From positions 1-64,000 of the forward strand of contig NZ_JBHZOL010000031.1 in assembly GCF_042788235.1 (NCBI RefSeq): DNA of 64,000 nt, in the 5' to 3' direction. Under the pieces are notes generated by a model. It worked only from the letters and a program-made list of their open reading frames with translations. It searched no databases and had not been told where the DNA came from. This DNA is from Sphaerothrix epifaneia. Its GTDB lineage: Bacteria > Cyanobacteriota > Cyanobacteriia > Phormidesmidales > Phormidesmidaceae. Position 1 is the stretch's first letter, and the number at the start of each line of letters is the position of its first letter. Positions 25,444-35,092 of the stretch are shown piece by piece. Made by a program: the position numbers and the translations under genes.

Positions 25444-27153
25444 GTGAATCGGTCTCAATCGGCTCAGCCCAGACGTTACGACGCCCAAGCGATCGCCCGT
25501 CATTTTCGTCGCCGCCCCTTGCAAGTGATCTGGAGAGCCTTAGTGATCATTTGGTATTTGGGCGGTTTTTTCTTGGCACTTAACCTCGATAAATGGTTTA
25601 AGCGAGAAGAGGCCAACCGACTCAAACGCGCCCGGCAGTTGTGTTCTGTACTGACTCGTTTAGGCCCCACTTATATTAAGGTCGGCCAAGCCCTTTCTAC
25701 TCGCCCCGATCTGCTACGGCCAGACTACATGGACGAGCTGACCCGGTTGCAAGATAGCTTACCGTCTTTCCCCAATGCGATCGCTGACCAGATTATTGAA
25801 ACCGAGTTAGGACGCCTCCCTAACGAAATTTACAGTTCCATTTCGCCCCAGCCGATAGCCGCCGCTAGCTTAGGTCAGGTTTATCGAGCCAAGCTACACA
25901 CAGGCGAAGAAGTAGCCGTCAAAGTTCAGCGGCCTAACCTGCTCCCTGTCATCACCTGCGATCTTTGCCTCATGCGTTGGGGTGCTGTCTGGCTAGCTCC
26001 CTGCTTGCCATTGAACTTAGGACACGATCTAACGCTGATTGTGGATGAGTTTGGAACCAAGCTATTTGAAGAAATTGACTACTTAAACGAAGGGCGCAAT
26101 GCCGAACGCTTTGCGGCTAACTTTCAGAATGATCCCAGAGTCAAGGTACCAGCCATCTATTGGCGCTACAGCAGCCACCGCGTTTTAACGCTGGAGTGGA
26201 TCGACGGAATCAAGCTCACCGATACCGAAAGAATTCGGCAGGCTAACCTCGATCAAGATGTCTTAATCGAAATTGGGGTAACCGCTGGATTGCAGCAGCT
26301 TTTGGAATTTGGCTTCTTTCACGCCGATCCCCATCCCGGTAACCTATTTGCCCTGCGCGATGGTCGCATGGCTTATATCGACTTCGGCATGATGGATCAG
26401 CTCAACCAGGATACGAAAGAAACGCTAGTTGATTCTGTCGTTCATTTAATTAATCGCGACTACCCCAAATTAGCCCAAGACTTCATCTGGCTAGGGTTTT
26501 TGACCCCGGATATTGACATCACCCCCATCGCGCCTGCCTTAGAGCTTGTACTAGGTGAAGCGATCGGGGCTAGCGTTGGTGACTTCAATTTCAAAACCAT
26601 CACCGATCGCTTTTCAGAGCTGATGTATGACTATCCGTTTCGGGTACCGGCCAAGTTTGCTTTAATCATTCGCTCTTTAATTACTCAAGAAGGGGTTGCC
26701 CTCAGTCTCAACCCCAACTTTAAAATTGTTGAGATTGCCTACCCCTACGTCGCCCGTCGCTTGCTGACGGGTGAAACAGCCTCTTTTCGTCGGCGCTTGC
26801 TGGATATCTTATTCAAAGATGGTAAGTTCCAATGGCAGCGGCTAGAAAACCTAATTACCATTGCCCGCAGCGACGGTAGCTTTGATTTGATCCCAACTGC
26901 AAGTTTAGGACTACAGTACCTGTTGTCAGAAGAAGGGCAATATCTTCGTCGCCAATTGCTCATTGCGCTCACCGAAGACGATCGCCTCCATACTGAAGAA
27001 GTCCGGCGATTGTGGGAGTTAATCAAAAACGATCTGACGCCTTCTCAGTTGTTGGGAGTAGCTTGGGAAGCCTTTTCCGACTTTTCTAGAGAACGGGCAG
27101 CAGCATTTATGCCGGCAGCGGTAGCAGGGTTCACCACCGCCCTCAAAGCCTAA
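25444..27153 (+). CDS. AarF/UbiB (ABC1) family atypical kinase
   Basis: A 569-residue protein of the UbiB/ABC1 kinase-like family, which in plastids and cyanobacteria is tied to prenylquinone metabolism. The family's KxGQ motif is in YIKVGQALSTRPD, the Ala-rich loop in PIAAASLGQVY, VAVKVQRP holds the ATP-site Lys, the catalytic loop is FHADPHPGN and the metal Asp is in YIDFGMMD. A hydrophobic segment near 30-45 and the C-terminus suggest membrane association. The GTG start at 25444 is set by the AGGAGG 11 bases upstream. Confidence 0.92.
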   Translation: MNRSQSAQPRRYDAQAIARHFRRRPLQVIWRALVIIWYLGGFFLALNLDKWFKREEANRLKRARQLCSVLTRLGPTYIKVGQALSTRPDLLRPDYMDELTRLQDSLPSFPNAIADQIIETELGRLPNEIYSSISPQPIAAASLGQVYRAKLHTGEEVAVKVQRPNLLPVITCDLCLMRWGAVWLAPCLPLNLGHDLTLIVDEFGTKLFEEIDYLNEGRNAERFAANFQNDPRVKVPAIYWRYSSHRVLTLEWIDGIKLTDTERIRQANLDQDVLIEIGVTAGLQQLLEFGFFHADPHPGNLFALRDGRMAYIDFGMMDQLNQDTKETLVDSVVHLINRDYPKLAQDFIWLGFLTPDIDITPIAPALELVLGEAIGASVGDFNFKTITDRFSELMYDYPFRVPAKFALIIRSLITQEGVALSLNPNFKIVEIAYPYVARRLLTGETASFRRRLLDILFKDGKFQWQRLENLITIARSDGSFDLIPTASLGLQYLLSEEGQYLRRQLLIALTEDDRLHTEEVRRLWELIKNDLTPSQLLGVAWEAFSDFSRERAAAFMPAAVAGFTTALKA

Positions 27154-27249
27154 GCGCGATCGCTAGCGTCTGCAAAGATCACTCGGCGGCAACAGCCGCT
27201 ATAATTAACACTGTTTTACAAAGCTCAACTCTTCTTAGTCGGTAGCATT

Positions 27250-27612
27250 GTGTACTCCACCCCTCCTTATTTTTTGCTGGTTGCAGGTTTGTTAGCCTCT
27301 TTTGCGGCTGGTGCAGCTTTTAACACAACTTTGCAGCAATCTATTCAAACTTGGGCTAAAAATCCCGCCAAGCAGCCATTAAGTCAGCTCAAAGGGCCAC
27401 AAATTTTTGTTCCCTTTGTCGGCATTTGTTTGGGAGTGTGTGTTTTCTTGGCGGCAGGGCTTTCTATCTTTGGGTTTTCGCTTAAAATTGCCTTTGCGAT
27501 CGCTGCCGTTCTGACTTTGCTGAGTGGCTTACTGATTTGGTCACAGTTTGGCAAAATTCTAATTCAGCTAGAGCAAGGTGGTTCTCGCGCGCTCGATCTA
27601 GATGCCTTTTAG
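27250..27612 (+). CDS. Small integral membrane protein, function unknown
   Basis: A 120-residue protein starting with GTG. It has hydrophobic segments at about 8-25, 55-78 and 80-98, with a short cytoplasmic-type linker (KNPAKQPLSQLKGP). The C-terminus is acidic. I do not recognise a named family, though it looks like a conserved cyanobacterial membrane protein. It follows the UbiB gene by 96 bases on the same strand and could be cotranscribed. Confidence 0.65.
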   Translation: MYSTPPYFLLVAGLLASFAAGAAFNTTLQQSIQTWAKNPAKQPLSQLKGPQIFVPFVGICLGVCVFLAAGLSIFGFSLKIAFAIAAVLTLLSGLLIWSQFGKILIQLEQGGSRALDLDAF

Positions 27613-27621
27613 CCAGCGATC

Positions 27622-28551
27622 TTAGGGATTTTCGGTTAAAGGTTTGACGCGGTTAATCTGTGCTTGGGTGGTTGCAGCCCAATCTGATTGTCCTTGTGCA
27701 ATATAGAGATTGCGTGCATATTCAAAGGCAGTAAGGGCGCGCTCAGGCTCGGTTAGCTGCACCAGCGTTAAGCCTGCACTGTAATAAGCATTGGCATAGT
27801 TAGGGCTAATATCCACCGCTCTCTGAAACGCTTCAAGCGCCGTGCTGTAATTCTCTTGGCGAAAACGCACAATACCTAAGTTGTAATAGGCTTCCGCATA
27901 GCTAGCATGGCGGGCGATCGCCGCTTGAAAAGCACTTTCAGCCGCAGCTAGCTGATTTTGGGCTAGATAGATTAGCCCTTGATAGTAGCTTGGCTCTGGC
28001 GCAGTAGGGCTATAGCGCTTCGCCTGCTCAAAGGTAGCCAGCGCCGCCTCATAAGCCTGCTGCTGTAGCTGCACTAGGCCAAGGTTGTAGTAAGCAATGC
28101 CTAACTCAGGATCAATCTCAATTGCCCGTTGCAGATAGTCGGTTGCCTGCTCAAGATTGTTTCCTTCTAAAAGCGCTGCCCCTAAATTGGCATAGGCTAA
28201 AGCTAGCTGAGGGTTAGCTTGAGCAGCTTGCCAAAAGGCAGTCGCCGCTTCCTGAAGCTGCCCGGTTTGGCGCAGAGCCAATCCTAAATTGTAGTGAGCG
28301 GGTGCCAACGAGGGGTCTAGCTCAATGGCTTGGCGAAAAGCGGCGATCGCCACTTCTACATTACCTTGCTGAACTTCTAACAAACCTCGCTCTAGCTGGA
28401 CTTCAGCGGGCGATCGCCGCGGCGGCGCTTGGGCTAGCTGTACCGAGGCTACTGCCTGAGGAGGAATCAACAGCATAGCTCCCCCCAGCAAAAGACCAAT
28501 AGCCCACATCCTCCCAGTTACGTCAGCCGATTGCTTAATGAATAAGTTCAT
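27622..28551 (-). CDS. Secreted or periplasmic TPR-repeat protein
   Basis: A 309-residue protein with an N-terminal hydrophobic signal-like segment (MWAIGLLLGGAMLLI), followed from about residue 50 by seven or so tetratricopeptide repeats (APAHYNLGLALRQTGQ, AIAYYNLGLVQLQQQ types). TPRs mediate protein contacts. It lies 34 bases after an ABC ATPase gene on the same strand and is probably its operon partner. The specific target is unknown. Confidence 0.85.
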   Translation of the reverse strand: MNLFIKQSADVTGRMWAIGLLLGGAMLLIPPQAVASVQLAQAPPRRSPAEVQLERGLLEVQQGNVEVAIAAFRQAIELDPSLAPAHYNLGLALRQTGQLQEAATAFWQAAQANPQLALAYANLGAALLEGNNLEQATDYLQRAIEIDPELGIAYYNLGLVQLQQQAYEAALATFEQAKRYSPTAPEPSYYQGLIYLAQNQLAAAESAFQAAIARHASYAEAYYNLGIVRFRQENYSTALEAFQRAVDISPNYANAYYSAGLTLVQLTEPERALTAFEYARNLYIAQGQSDWAATTQAQINRVKPLTENP

Positions 28552-28585
28552 CGCTCAAGCCTCTCTTCACCCCTTGCTAAATCGC

Positions 28586-29308
28586 TTACTCAGCCGTCGC
28601 CATCATATGGCCTAAATCACCGGGCGCTAGCCGATCATGAATGACCTGACCATCGCGAAACCACACCACACGGCGAGTTAGACGAGCCACCTCAATCTCA
28701 TGGGTCACCATCACTACGGTAATGCCATCTGTATTTAGCTCTGCAAAAATACGCATCACATCTTGCGTTGTTTGACTGTCTAAAGCCCCCGTTGGTTCAT
28801 CCGCCAAGATCAAAAGGGGTCGGTTCACAATTGCGCGGGCGATCGCAACCCGCTGCTGTTGTCCCCCCGAAAGCTGATTAGGTCGGTTGTGCAAGCGTTC
28901 GGCTAACCCCACTCGCTTCAGCGCTTCAGCCGCTCGCTCCTGTCGCTCTGCCGCTGCGATCCCGGCATAGACCATTGGTAAACTGACGTTTTCTAGCGCT
29001 GTTAGCTGCGGCAGCAAATGAAACTGCTGAAAAACAAACCCAATTTTACGATTACGAATGTGAGCCAAACTGGCTTCTTCCAAATAGGCTACATTTTCGC
29101 CATCCAGGTAATACTTGCCACTGGTGGGTCGATCCAGGCAACCAATCACGTTCATTGCCGTCGATTTACCTGAACCCGACGGCCCCATAATTGAACAGTA
29201 TTCACCCTGCTCAATGTTCAAACTGACATCCCACAGCGCTCGCACTTCGGTGTTGCCAGCGCCATACACTTTAGAAACCTTCTCAAGCTGAATTAGGGGA
29301 TGAGGCAT
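28586..29308 (-). CDS. MacB/LolD-type ABC transporter ATPase
   Basis: A 240-residue ATPase of the LolD/MacB/FtsE-like group. It has Walker A GPSGSGKST, Q-loop GFVFQQFHLLP, signature LSGGQQQRVAIARA, Walker B LILADEPTGALD and switch His VMVTHE. The QFHLLP form is characteristic of this group. Separate-subunit MacB systems pair such an ATPase with an FtsX-like permease and an HlyD-type adaptor. Both are present on the same strand further right (35093-37717), but are separated from it by an opposite-strand signalling operon. Confidence 0.92.
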   Translation of the reverse strand: MPHPLIQLEKVSKVYGAGNTEVRALWDVSLNIEQGEYCSIMGPSGSGKSTAMNVIGCLDRPTSGKYYLDGENVAYLEEASLAHIRNRKIGFVFQQFHLLPQLTALENVSLPMVYAGIAAAERQERAAEALKRVGLAERLHNRPNQLSGGQQQRVAIARAIVNRPLLILADEPTGALDSQTTQDVMRIFAELNTDGITVVMVTHEIEVARLTRRVVWFRDGQVIHDRLAPGDLGHMMATAE

Positions 29309-29492
29309 ATTGAGGCAATAAGGACACCAGTCTTTTAAGTTTACAAAAACGGATTGAGGGTTTCATCCCTTTTCCCAAGCTGATCAGCGCCCCCCATCTC
29401 AACCGGGCACACTCGTAAGAAGTTATTGTAAATCAGCTATCCTGCTGATTTATCGACGCTAAGTTCCGTTGTATAACCGGAAGTTAAAGGTC

Positions 29493-31751
29493 ATGGGTAA
29501 TTTGACAATAGAGGCTAATTCTGACTTTTTTGCGCAAATGACCTCAGCTAGCTTAAAAAAGCTTGTTTTTAGAAAAGAACTTTCGTTTATTCGAGAGCTA
29601 ATCAACGGCATTGATCCCAGTGCTGTGGTTCAAAATAGCAATGGCGAGGTTCTCTTCGGTCAAGCGCCATACCTACGGCAAAAGCGTTGTCCTATTCAGT
29701 TAGAAAACCAAGTCATCGGCTGGCTAAGTGCTGATGAAAAAGCCGAAACTTTAGCCACTTTGATTTCTCACTTGGCTCAGCGAGAGCTAGAAAAGCGCAC
29801 TTTAGCCCAAGAACTCCTGACTAAGTACAAAGAAATTTCACTTTTATTCAGCCTTTCTGAAAAAATTATTGACAGCATTGACGTGCAAGAAGTAGCCGCT
29901 CTGGCACTTGATGAAGCCTGTCGGCTGCTGCATTCTAGCGGGGGAGCTTTGCTTCTACAGCGAGAAGGCACCCATCTGCTAGAACAGATTGCCCTAATTG
30001 GCAACGAGCGGCTCTTAACAGAGCCTATTTTTTTGGGCTGTGGCTTCATTGGTAAGCTGGTGGCAACCGGGCAAAGCGAGATTGTTAATCATTTGCCATT
30101 GTCAGAATTTTCAATCCCTCCTGACCCCCCGGTCGCGTTAGCCTGTGTTCCTCTCAAACACAAAGACACTGTGATGGGGGCTATTGTGCTGACGCGGGCT
30201 GATGAAGGCTTGTATACAGCCGAAGACCTTAAGTTACTAACGACGCTTGCCTGTCAGGTTGCAGGGGTGATTAGCGCTTTGCTGCACGAACGCCGCCTCA
30301 AAGAAAGCCAGCAAAATGCTTTGCTGCTGCGCCTTTCTAACCAAATTCGTGAGTCGTTAGAACTCAATATTATTCTCAAAACGACCGTTAGTGAGGTTTA
30401 TAAACTGCTACAGCTCGACCGCTGCTGGTTTTGCTGGTGTGTAGCAAATCCTACCCCAGCGCTGGCGCAGCAAATTGAACAAGTAGAAATTGTGACAGAG
30501 GTCTATTGCCCTAGCCTATCGCCTTTGCTCGGCCAATATCCAGCAGCCGACCTTGGCAGCTTGAGTCAGCAATTTTTGAATTCAGAAATTGTTTGTATTG
30601 ACGACATTGCTGACTCCTACGACCCAGCCACCCAACGGTTTTTACAAGCTCAAACGCTGGCTTCTCTGCTGGCCATTCCAATTCGGACGCGATCTGGGAA
30701 AGTGGGCGTTTTAGGCTGTGGGGTTAGCTATGAAGTCCGTCAGTGGAGCCGCGACCAAGTAGATTTGCTGCAAGCGGTGGCCAGTCAGTTGGCGATCGCG
30801 CTAGAACAAGCTGAACTCTATACCAAAAGCCAAGTTGCAGCCAAGGTAGCTGAAGACAAAGCCCAACAGTTAGAAGCAGCGCTAGAAAACTTGAAGCAGG
30901 CACAGCTACAGCTGATTCAGACAGAAAAGCTATCTGGCATTGGTCAGATGGTCGCTGGGGTCGCCCACGAAATCAACAATCCAGTGACCTTTATTCATGG
31001 CAACCTTGAGTATTTAAATGAGTATGCCAAATCGCTTTTACACTTAGTGCAGATTTATCAGCAAGAATATCCTCAGCAAACGCCCGCGATCGCGGCGGCG
31101 ATCGAAGCGGCTGAACTGGACTTTTTGGTTGAAGACTTACCCAAGGTTGTCGCCAGCATGACGATGGGGGCAACCCGAATTCAAGACATTGTGCTGTCGC
31201 TAAAAAACTTTTCGCGCTTGGATCAGGCTAAGCCTCAGCCAACTAATATTCACGAAGGTATTGACAGTACGCTTTTGATTTTGAGTCACCGACTCAAGCC
31301 GAGAGATGCGTTTCCAGGGATACGCGTCGTTAAAGAGTATGGGGATCTACCGTGGGTCGATTGCTACGCGGGGCAGCTTAACCAGGTTTTCATGAATATT
31401 TTAGCCAACGCTGTCGATGCCCTGGAGGAACAAGCTAGCAGCAATGAGGTTTCTGACGCTGCTAACGAATTTAGCCCCCCCACTATTTGGATCTGTACAG
31501 CCGCCAACGTCTGCGATCGCGTCACTATTCGGATTAAAGACAATGGCCCTAGCATTCCAGCCGCAAACTTGAACCAGCTTTTTGATCCTTTCTTTACCAC
31601 TAAACCCAGCGGCAAAGGCACTGGTCTGGGGCTGTCCATCAGTCATCAAATTGTCGTTGACCATCATGGGGGGCAACTGGTCTGTCACTCTGAAAACGGC
31701 AAAGGGACTGAGTTTGTTATCGAAATTCCAATTCGACCTGTCAAAGCATAA
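29493..31751 (+). CDS. GAF-domain sensor histidine kinase
   Basis: A 752-residue soluble kinase. After an N-terminal helical region there are two GAF domains (about 110-265 and 280-435) and a coiled coil. The dimerisation domain has its phospho-His in VAHEINNPV (about 498). The ATPase domain has the N box in NILANAVDAL, G1 DNGPSIP and G2 GKGTGLGLSI. No bilin-binding Cys is obvious in either GAF. The ATG at 29493 has GGAAG about 9 bases upstream and is preferred over the in-frame TTG at 29469. It heads a three-gene signalling run with the hybrid kinase and CheY-like regulator. Confidence 0.92.
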   Translation: MGNLTIEANSDFFAQMTSASLKKLVFRKELSFIRELINGIDPSAVVQNSNGEVLFGQAPYLRQKRCPIQLENQVIGWLSADEKAETLATLISHLAQRELEKRTLAQELLTKYKEISLLFSLSEKIIDSIDVQEVAALALDEACRLLHSSGGALLLQREGTHLLEQIALIGNERLLTEPIFLGCGFIGKLVATGQSEIVNHLPLSEFSIPPDPPVALACVPLKHKDTVMGAIVLTRADEGLYTAEDLKLLTTLACQVAGVISALLHERRLKESQQNALLLRLSNQIRESLELNIILKTTVSEVYKLLQLDRCWFCWCVANPTPALAQQIEQVEIVTEVYCPSLSPLLGQYPAADLGSLSQQFLNSEIVCIDDIADSYDPATQRFLQAQTLASLLAIPIRTRSGKVGVLGCGVSYEVRQWSRDQVDLLQAVASQLAIALEQAELYTKSQVAAKVAEDKAQQLEAALENLKQAQLQLIQTEKLSGIGQMVAGVAHEINNPVTFIHGNLEYLNEYAKSLLHLVQIYQQEYPQQTPAIAAAIEAAELDFLVEDLPKVVASMTMGATRIQDIVLSLKNFSRLDQAKPQPTNIHEGIDSTLLILSHRLKPRDAFPGIRVVKEYGDLPWVDCYAGQLNQVFMNILANAVDALEEQASSNEVSDAANEFSPPTIWICTAANVCDRVTIRIKDNGPSIPAANLNQLFDPFFTTKPSGKGTGLGLSISHQIVVDHHGGQLVCHSENGKGTEFVIEIPIRPVKA

Positions 31752-31913
31752 GACTTTGGCAATCTGGGCATTTTGGAGAGATGGGTTGCGATCGCCCCCT
31801 CATAACCAGAGACAACGACCGCCTGTTGCTGTTGTCAGTGCCTAGCCGCTTCTGCCCATTGATAGCCCCGATTAATTGTCCGTCTCAATCCTTCGTTTAT
31901 CTGTCAAGCTGCC

Positions 31914-34676
31914 ATGAGTTCATTTGTGTCATCCCCTTCTACCCCTCAGCCTGCGCCTAGCTTGGTAGGCCGCTGGCTGCATCACTTCAGAGTAGGGCAA
32001 AAAATTGGCTTGGGCTATGCGCTGGCGCTAGGGCTTGCGGTTGTAGGGACAACCACCGGAATTTTGATTGGCAATACCTCCCAAAATCGGGCACATCGCC
32101 TGCTGGATGATGCCTTTGAAGAAACCAAAATTCTCACTCAACTGGAAATTGCCATCACCCATGCGCGATCGCATCAGCAAAATCTGGCAACCTTGTTGCT
32201 CAACCCTGAAAATTTGCAAGCGACTCAGGCTAATTTTGAAGAGCACGCCGCCGTTTTTCGAGAAAACTGGGCTGCGCTAGAAGCGTCTTACCAAGAAGAT
32301 GTTCAAGTCAGTAGCCTCGAAAGCGCCGAAGAGGTAGCGCTGATGGCGGCTCTCACCGAGCAGCATCAGGTTGTAGAAAGCTATCTACAGCAGGCAGAAC
32401 GGTTGCTCGATCAGCTTGATCTAGCTAGCCTCAGTACTCGTGAAATCGAAGCCCTGCAGGCGGAACTGCTCACTCTCGCCCAAAACAACGCGGCTGACTT
32501 AGAGCGCTTTTCAAAGTCCTTAGAAAGCAGCATTGCCGAAAGCAACGAGGAGCTAAAAACGGCTGAAGAAACCATCCTTGCGGCTCAGACCTTTCGCAAT
32601 CAGGCGGTCGCATGCAGTATGCTGCTGTCGGTGGCTCTAGCCGCGCTGTTTGCCATTCTGATTAGCCGCTCCATTACCCGCCCAATCAAAAGTTTGGAGT
32701 CTTTAGCTCAGCAGGTAACTCACCAAGAAGACTTTAACTTACAAGCACCCGTCTTTTCAGCCGATGAAGTGGGCACCTTGGCCACCGCCTTCAATCAGCT
32801 GATTGATCGGGTTGGCGATCGCACAGAAGCCCTAGAGCAGGCTCGCAACACGTTAGAACAAACCGTTAAAGAACGGACTCAGCAACTCAACGCGATTATA
32901 GATAATCTCGGCGATGGCCTTTTAGTGACGAATGCGTCTGGTCAAATCACCCGATTTAATCCAGCTTTGCTGAAAATGTTCAACCTGCCAACTGCAGCGC
33001 TGCACCCCCCCCTCGTTATCGATCATCTAAACGCGACGCTGGCAGCGCTGGTAGCCGAAAATCGGGCTAACCCTGACCTCACCCCAACAGCCGATATTGA
33101 ACTGACCGAGGGACGCATTGGCCAAGCTTTAGTCTCTTCTATCACTCAGGAGGCAACGGCGACTGCCGACCATCAGTCAGTGGTGCTGATTCGAGACATT
33201 ACGGCAGAAAAAGAAATCGATCAGATGAAAACTGATTTCATTTCTACCGTTTCTCATGAATTACGCACACCGCTTACTTCCGTTCTAGGCTTTGCCCGAC
33301 TGGTGCAGAAAAAGCTAGAAGAGGTTATTCTGCCCTATGCTCATACCGACGACAAAAAAACGCAGCGCGCTGTTCGGCAGGTACGCGATAACTTGCAAAT
33401 CATCGTTTCAGAAGGCGAACGCTTGACAGCGCTAATCAACGATGTCCTCGATATTGCCAAAATTGAAGCGGGCAAAATTGAGTGGAACATGCAGCCTATC
33501 GCTATCAACACGCTGCTTGAGCAAGCGATCGCTGCCACAACTGTCTTAGCCCAGAATAGCGGCCTGCGGATTACACTCGATCCGGCTCCTGATTTGCCAC
33601 CCGTCGCAGGCGATCGCGATCGCCTGATTCAAGTGATGATTAATCTCATTTCTAACGCAATTAAGTTTACTGAAAAAGGGGCTATTACCTGCCGGACGCA
33701 CCAGCAGGGTGAAGAAATTATCGTCAGCGTTGTTGACCCAGGGGTTGGCATTGCCGAAGGCGATCGCGACAAAGTCTTTGAAAAGTTTAAGCAGGTGGGA
33801 GCCGTTATGACCAACAAGCCTAAAGGCACCGGGTTAGGGCTACCCATCTGTAAACAAATTATTGAACATCACGGGGGGCGTATCTGGGTTGAGAGTACGT
33901 TAGGAGAGGGCAGCACCTTTTCCTTTGCACTGCCCCTGATACCTGAAGCCGTTGAAGGAATATCGGCTCTTGACCTCAAAAGCTTACTTCAGCAGCTCAA
34001 AGAAAATGTGGATCGCACAGCGCATAACGAGTCTAACCAGACGCAAAAGACGATTTTAGTGGTTGACGACGAACCCCAGATTCGTAATTTGCTGCGGCAA
34101 GAGTTAGAAGAGGCTGGTTACCGCGTTCAAGAAGCCCCGGATGGCATATCAGCCCTGCAGCAAGTAAAAGTTTCGCCTCCAGATCTGATCATTTTAGATG
34201 TGATGATGCCCAATATTAACGGTTTTGATCTGGCAGCCGTGCTCAAAAACAATCCTGACACGATGGCCATTCCTACAATTATTTTGTCGATTATTCAAGA
34301 TCAAGCACGGGGATATCGTTTGGGCATTGACAGCTACATTAGTAAGCCAGTTGATACGGATCGACTGCTAGAGGATGTGCGATCGCTACTGGCAAAAGGC
34401 CCTTCTCAAAAGAAAGTTTTGATTGTAGATGCTGATTTATCAGTCAATAAAGCCTTGACCCAAGTTTTACTGTCTAAAGGCTACGCGGTCACAGAGGCCA
34501 TGAGTGGAGCCGACGGCATTCAAAAAGCCTTGTCATTTAAGCCTGACATGATTATTGTCGATGCTAACTTGTCGAAAGCACACGACATGGTGAAAACGCT
34601 TCGCTTTGACAACGGCTTGGAAAATATTTTCTTTATTCTGCTTGGCAAAGATGGCGCGATCGAACTCAATGCTTAA
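31914..34676 (+). CDS. Membrane hybrid sensor histidine kinase with two receiver domains
   Basis: A 920-residue protein. A first membrane helix (about 33-53) and a helical extracytoplasmic sensor (about 55-225) precede the second helix (about 228-250) and HAMP (about 250-305). A PAS domain (about 320-430) follows, then HisKA with SHELRTPL, and HATPase with NLISNAIKF and GTGLGLPI. The first receiver (about 712-830) is complete: VVDDEP, LDVMMPN, SYISKP. The second (about 836-920) keeps IVDAD and VDANLS, but stops after about 85 residues before the region holding the conserved Lys. It looks truncated or degenerate. The next gene, 34 bases on, encodes a stand-alone receiver. Confidence 0.92.
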   Translation: MSSFVSSPSTPQPAPSLVGRWLHHFRVGQKIGLGYALALGLAVVGTTTGILIGNTSQNRAHRLLDDAFEETKILTQLEIAITHARSHQQNLATLLLNPENLQATQANFEEHAAVFRENWAALEASYQEDVQVSSLESAEEVALMAALTEQHQVVESYLQQAERLLDQLDLASLSTREIEALQAELLTLAQNNAADLERFSKSLESSIAESNEELKTAEETILAAQTFRNQAVACSMLLSVALAALFAILISRSITRPIKSLESLAQQVTHQEDFNLQAPVFSADEVGTLATAFNQLIDRVGDRTEALEQARNTLEQTVKERTQQLNAIIDNLGDGLLVTNASGQITRFNPALLKMFNLPTAALHPPLVIDHLNATLAALVAENRANPDLTPTADIELTEGRIGQALVSSITQEATATADHQSVVLIRDITAEKEIDQMKTDFISTVSHELRTPLTSVLGFARLVQKKLEEVILPYAHTDDKKTQRAVRQVRDNLQIIVSEGERLTALINDVLDIAKIEAGKIEWNMQPIAINTLLEQAIAATTVLAQNSGLRITLDPAPDLPPVAGDRDRLIQVMINLISNAIKFTEKGAITCRTHQQGEEIIVSVVDPGVGIAEGDRDKVFEKFKQVGAVMTNKPKGTGLGLPICKQIIEHHGGRIWVESTLGEGSTFSFALPLIPEAVEGISALDLKSLLQQLKENVDRTAHNESNQTQKTILVVDDEPQIRNLLRQELEEAGYRVQEAPDGISALQQVKVSPPDLIILDVMMPNINGFDLAAVLKNNPDTMAIPTIILSIIQDQARGYRLGIDSYISKPVDTDRLLEDVRSLLAKGPSQKKVLIVDADLSVNKALTQVLLSKGYAVTEAMSGADGIQKALSFKPDMIIVDANLSKAHDMVKTLRFDNGLENIFFILLGKDGAIELNA

Positions 34677-34710
34677 TGGATTTTTCTAATACTTTTTAGA
34701 GCAAAAAATT

Positions 34711-35091
34711 ATGAGTAAGCAAATCTTAATTGTGGATGATGAGGTACACATTCGTATTTTGATCGAACAAACGCTGGAAGATCTAGAAGATGAAGGCGTA
34801 GAACTCTTAACAGCAACGAATGGCGAAGAAGCCCTAGCACTAATTCAGCAGCATCAGCCCGATCTGGTCTTTTTAGACGTGATGATGCCAAAGATGAGCG
34901 GCTTTGAAGTGTGTCAGCTAGTCAAAAATGACACCAACCTGCAAACGACTTACATCATTTTGCTGACGGCTAAAGGGCAGGAGTTTGATCGTCAAAAAGG
35001 CGAAAATATGGGAGCCGATCTCTACATGACTAAACCATTTGACCCCGATGAACTATTAGCCAAAGCTGTAAAGGTCTTGGCGCTAAACTAA
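34711..35091 (+). CDS. CheY-like single-domain response regulator
   Basis: A 126-residue receiver domain only. The acidic pocket is in LIVDDEV, the phospho-acceptor Asp in LVFLDVMMPKMSG, the switch Thr in ILLTAKG and the Lys in YMTKPFD. It has no output domain, so it probably relays phosphate or binds a target. It follows the hybrid kinase by 34 bases. Its stop is 1 base from the stop of the convergent permease gene. Confidence 0.95.
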   Translation: MSKQILIVDDEVHIRILIEQTLEDLEDEGVELLTATNGEEALALIQQHQPDLVFLDVMMPKMSGFEVCQLVKNDTNLQTTYIILLTAKGQEFDRQKGENMGADLYMTKPFDPDELLAKAVKVLALN

Positions 35092-35092
35092 A

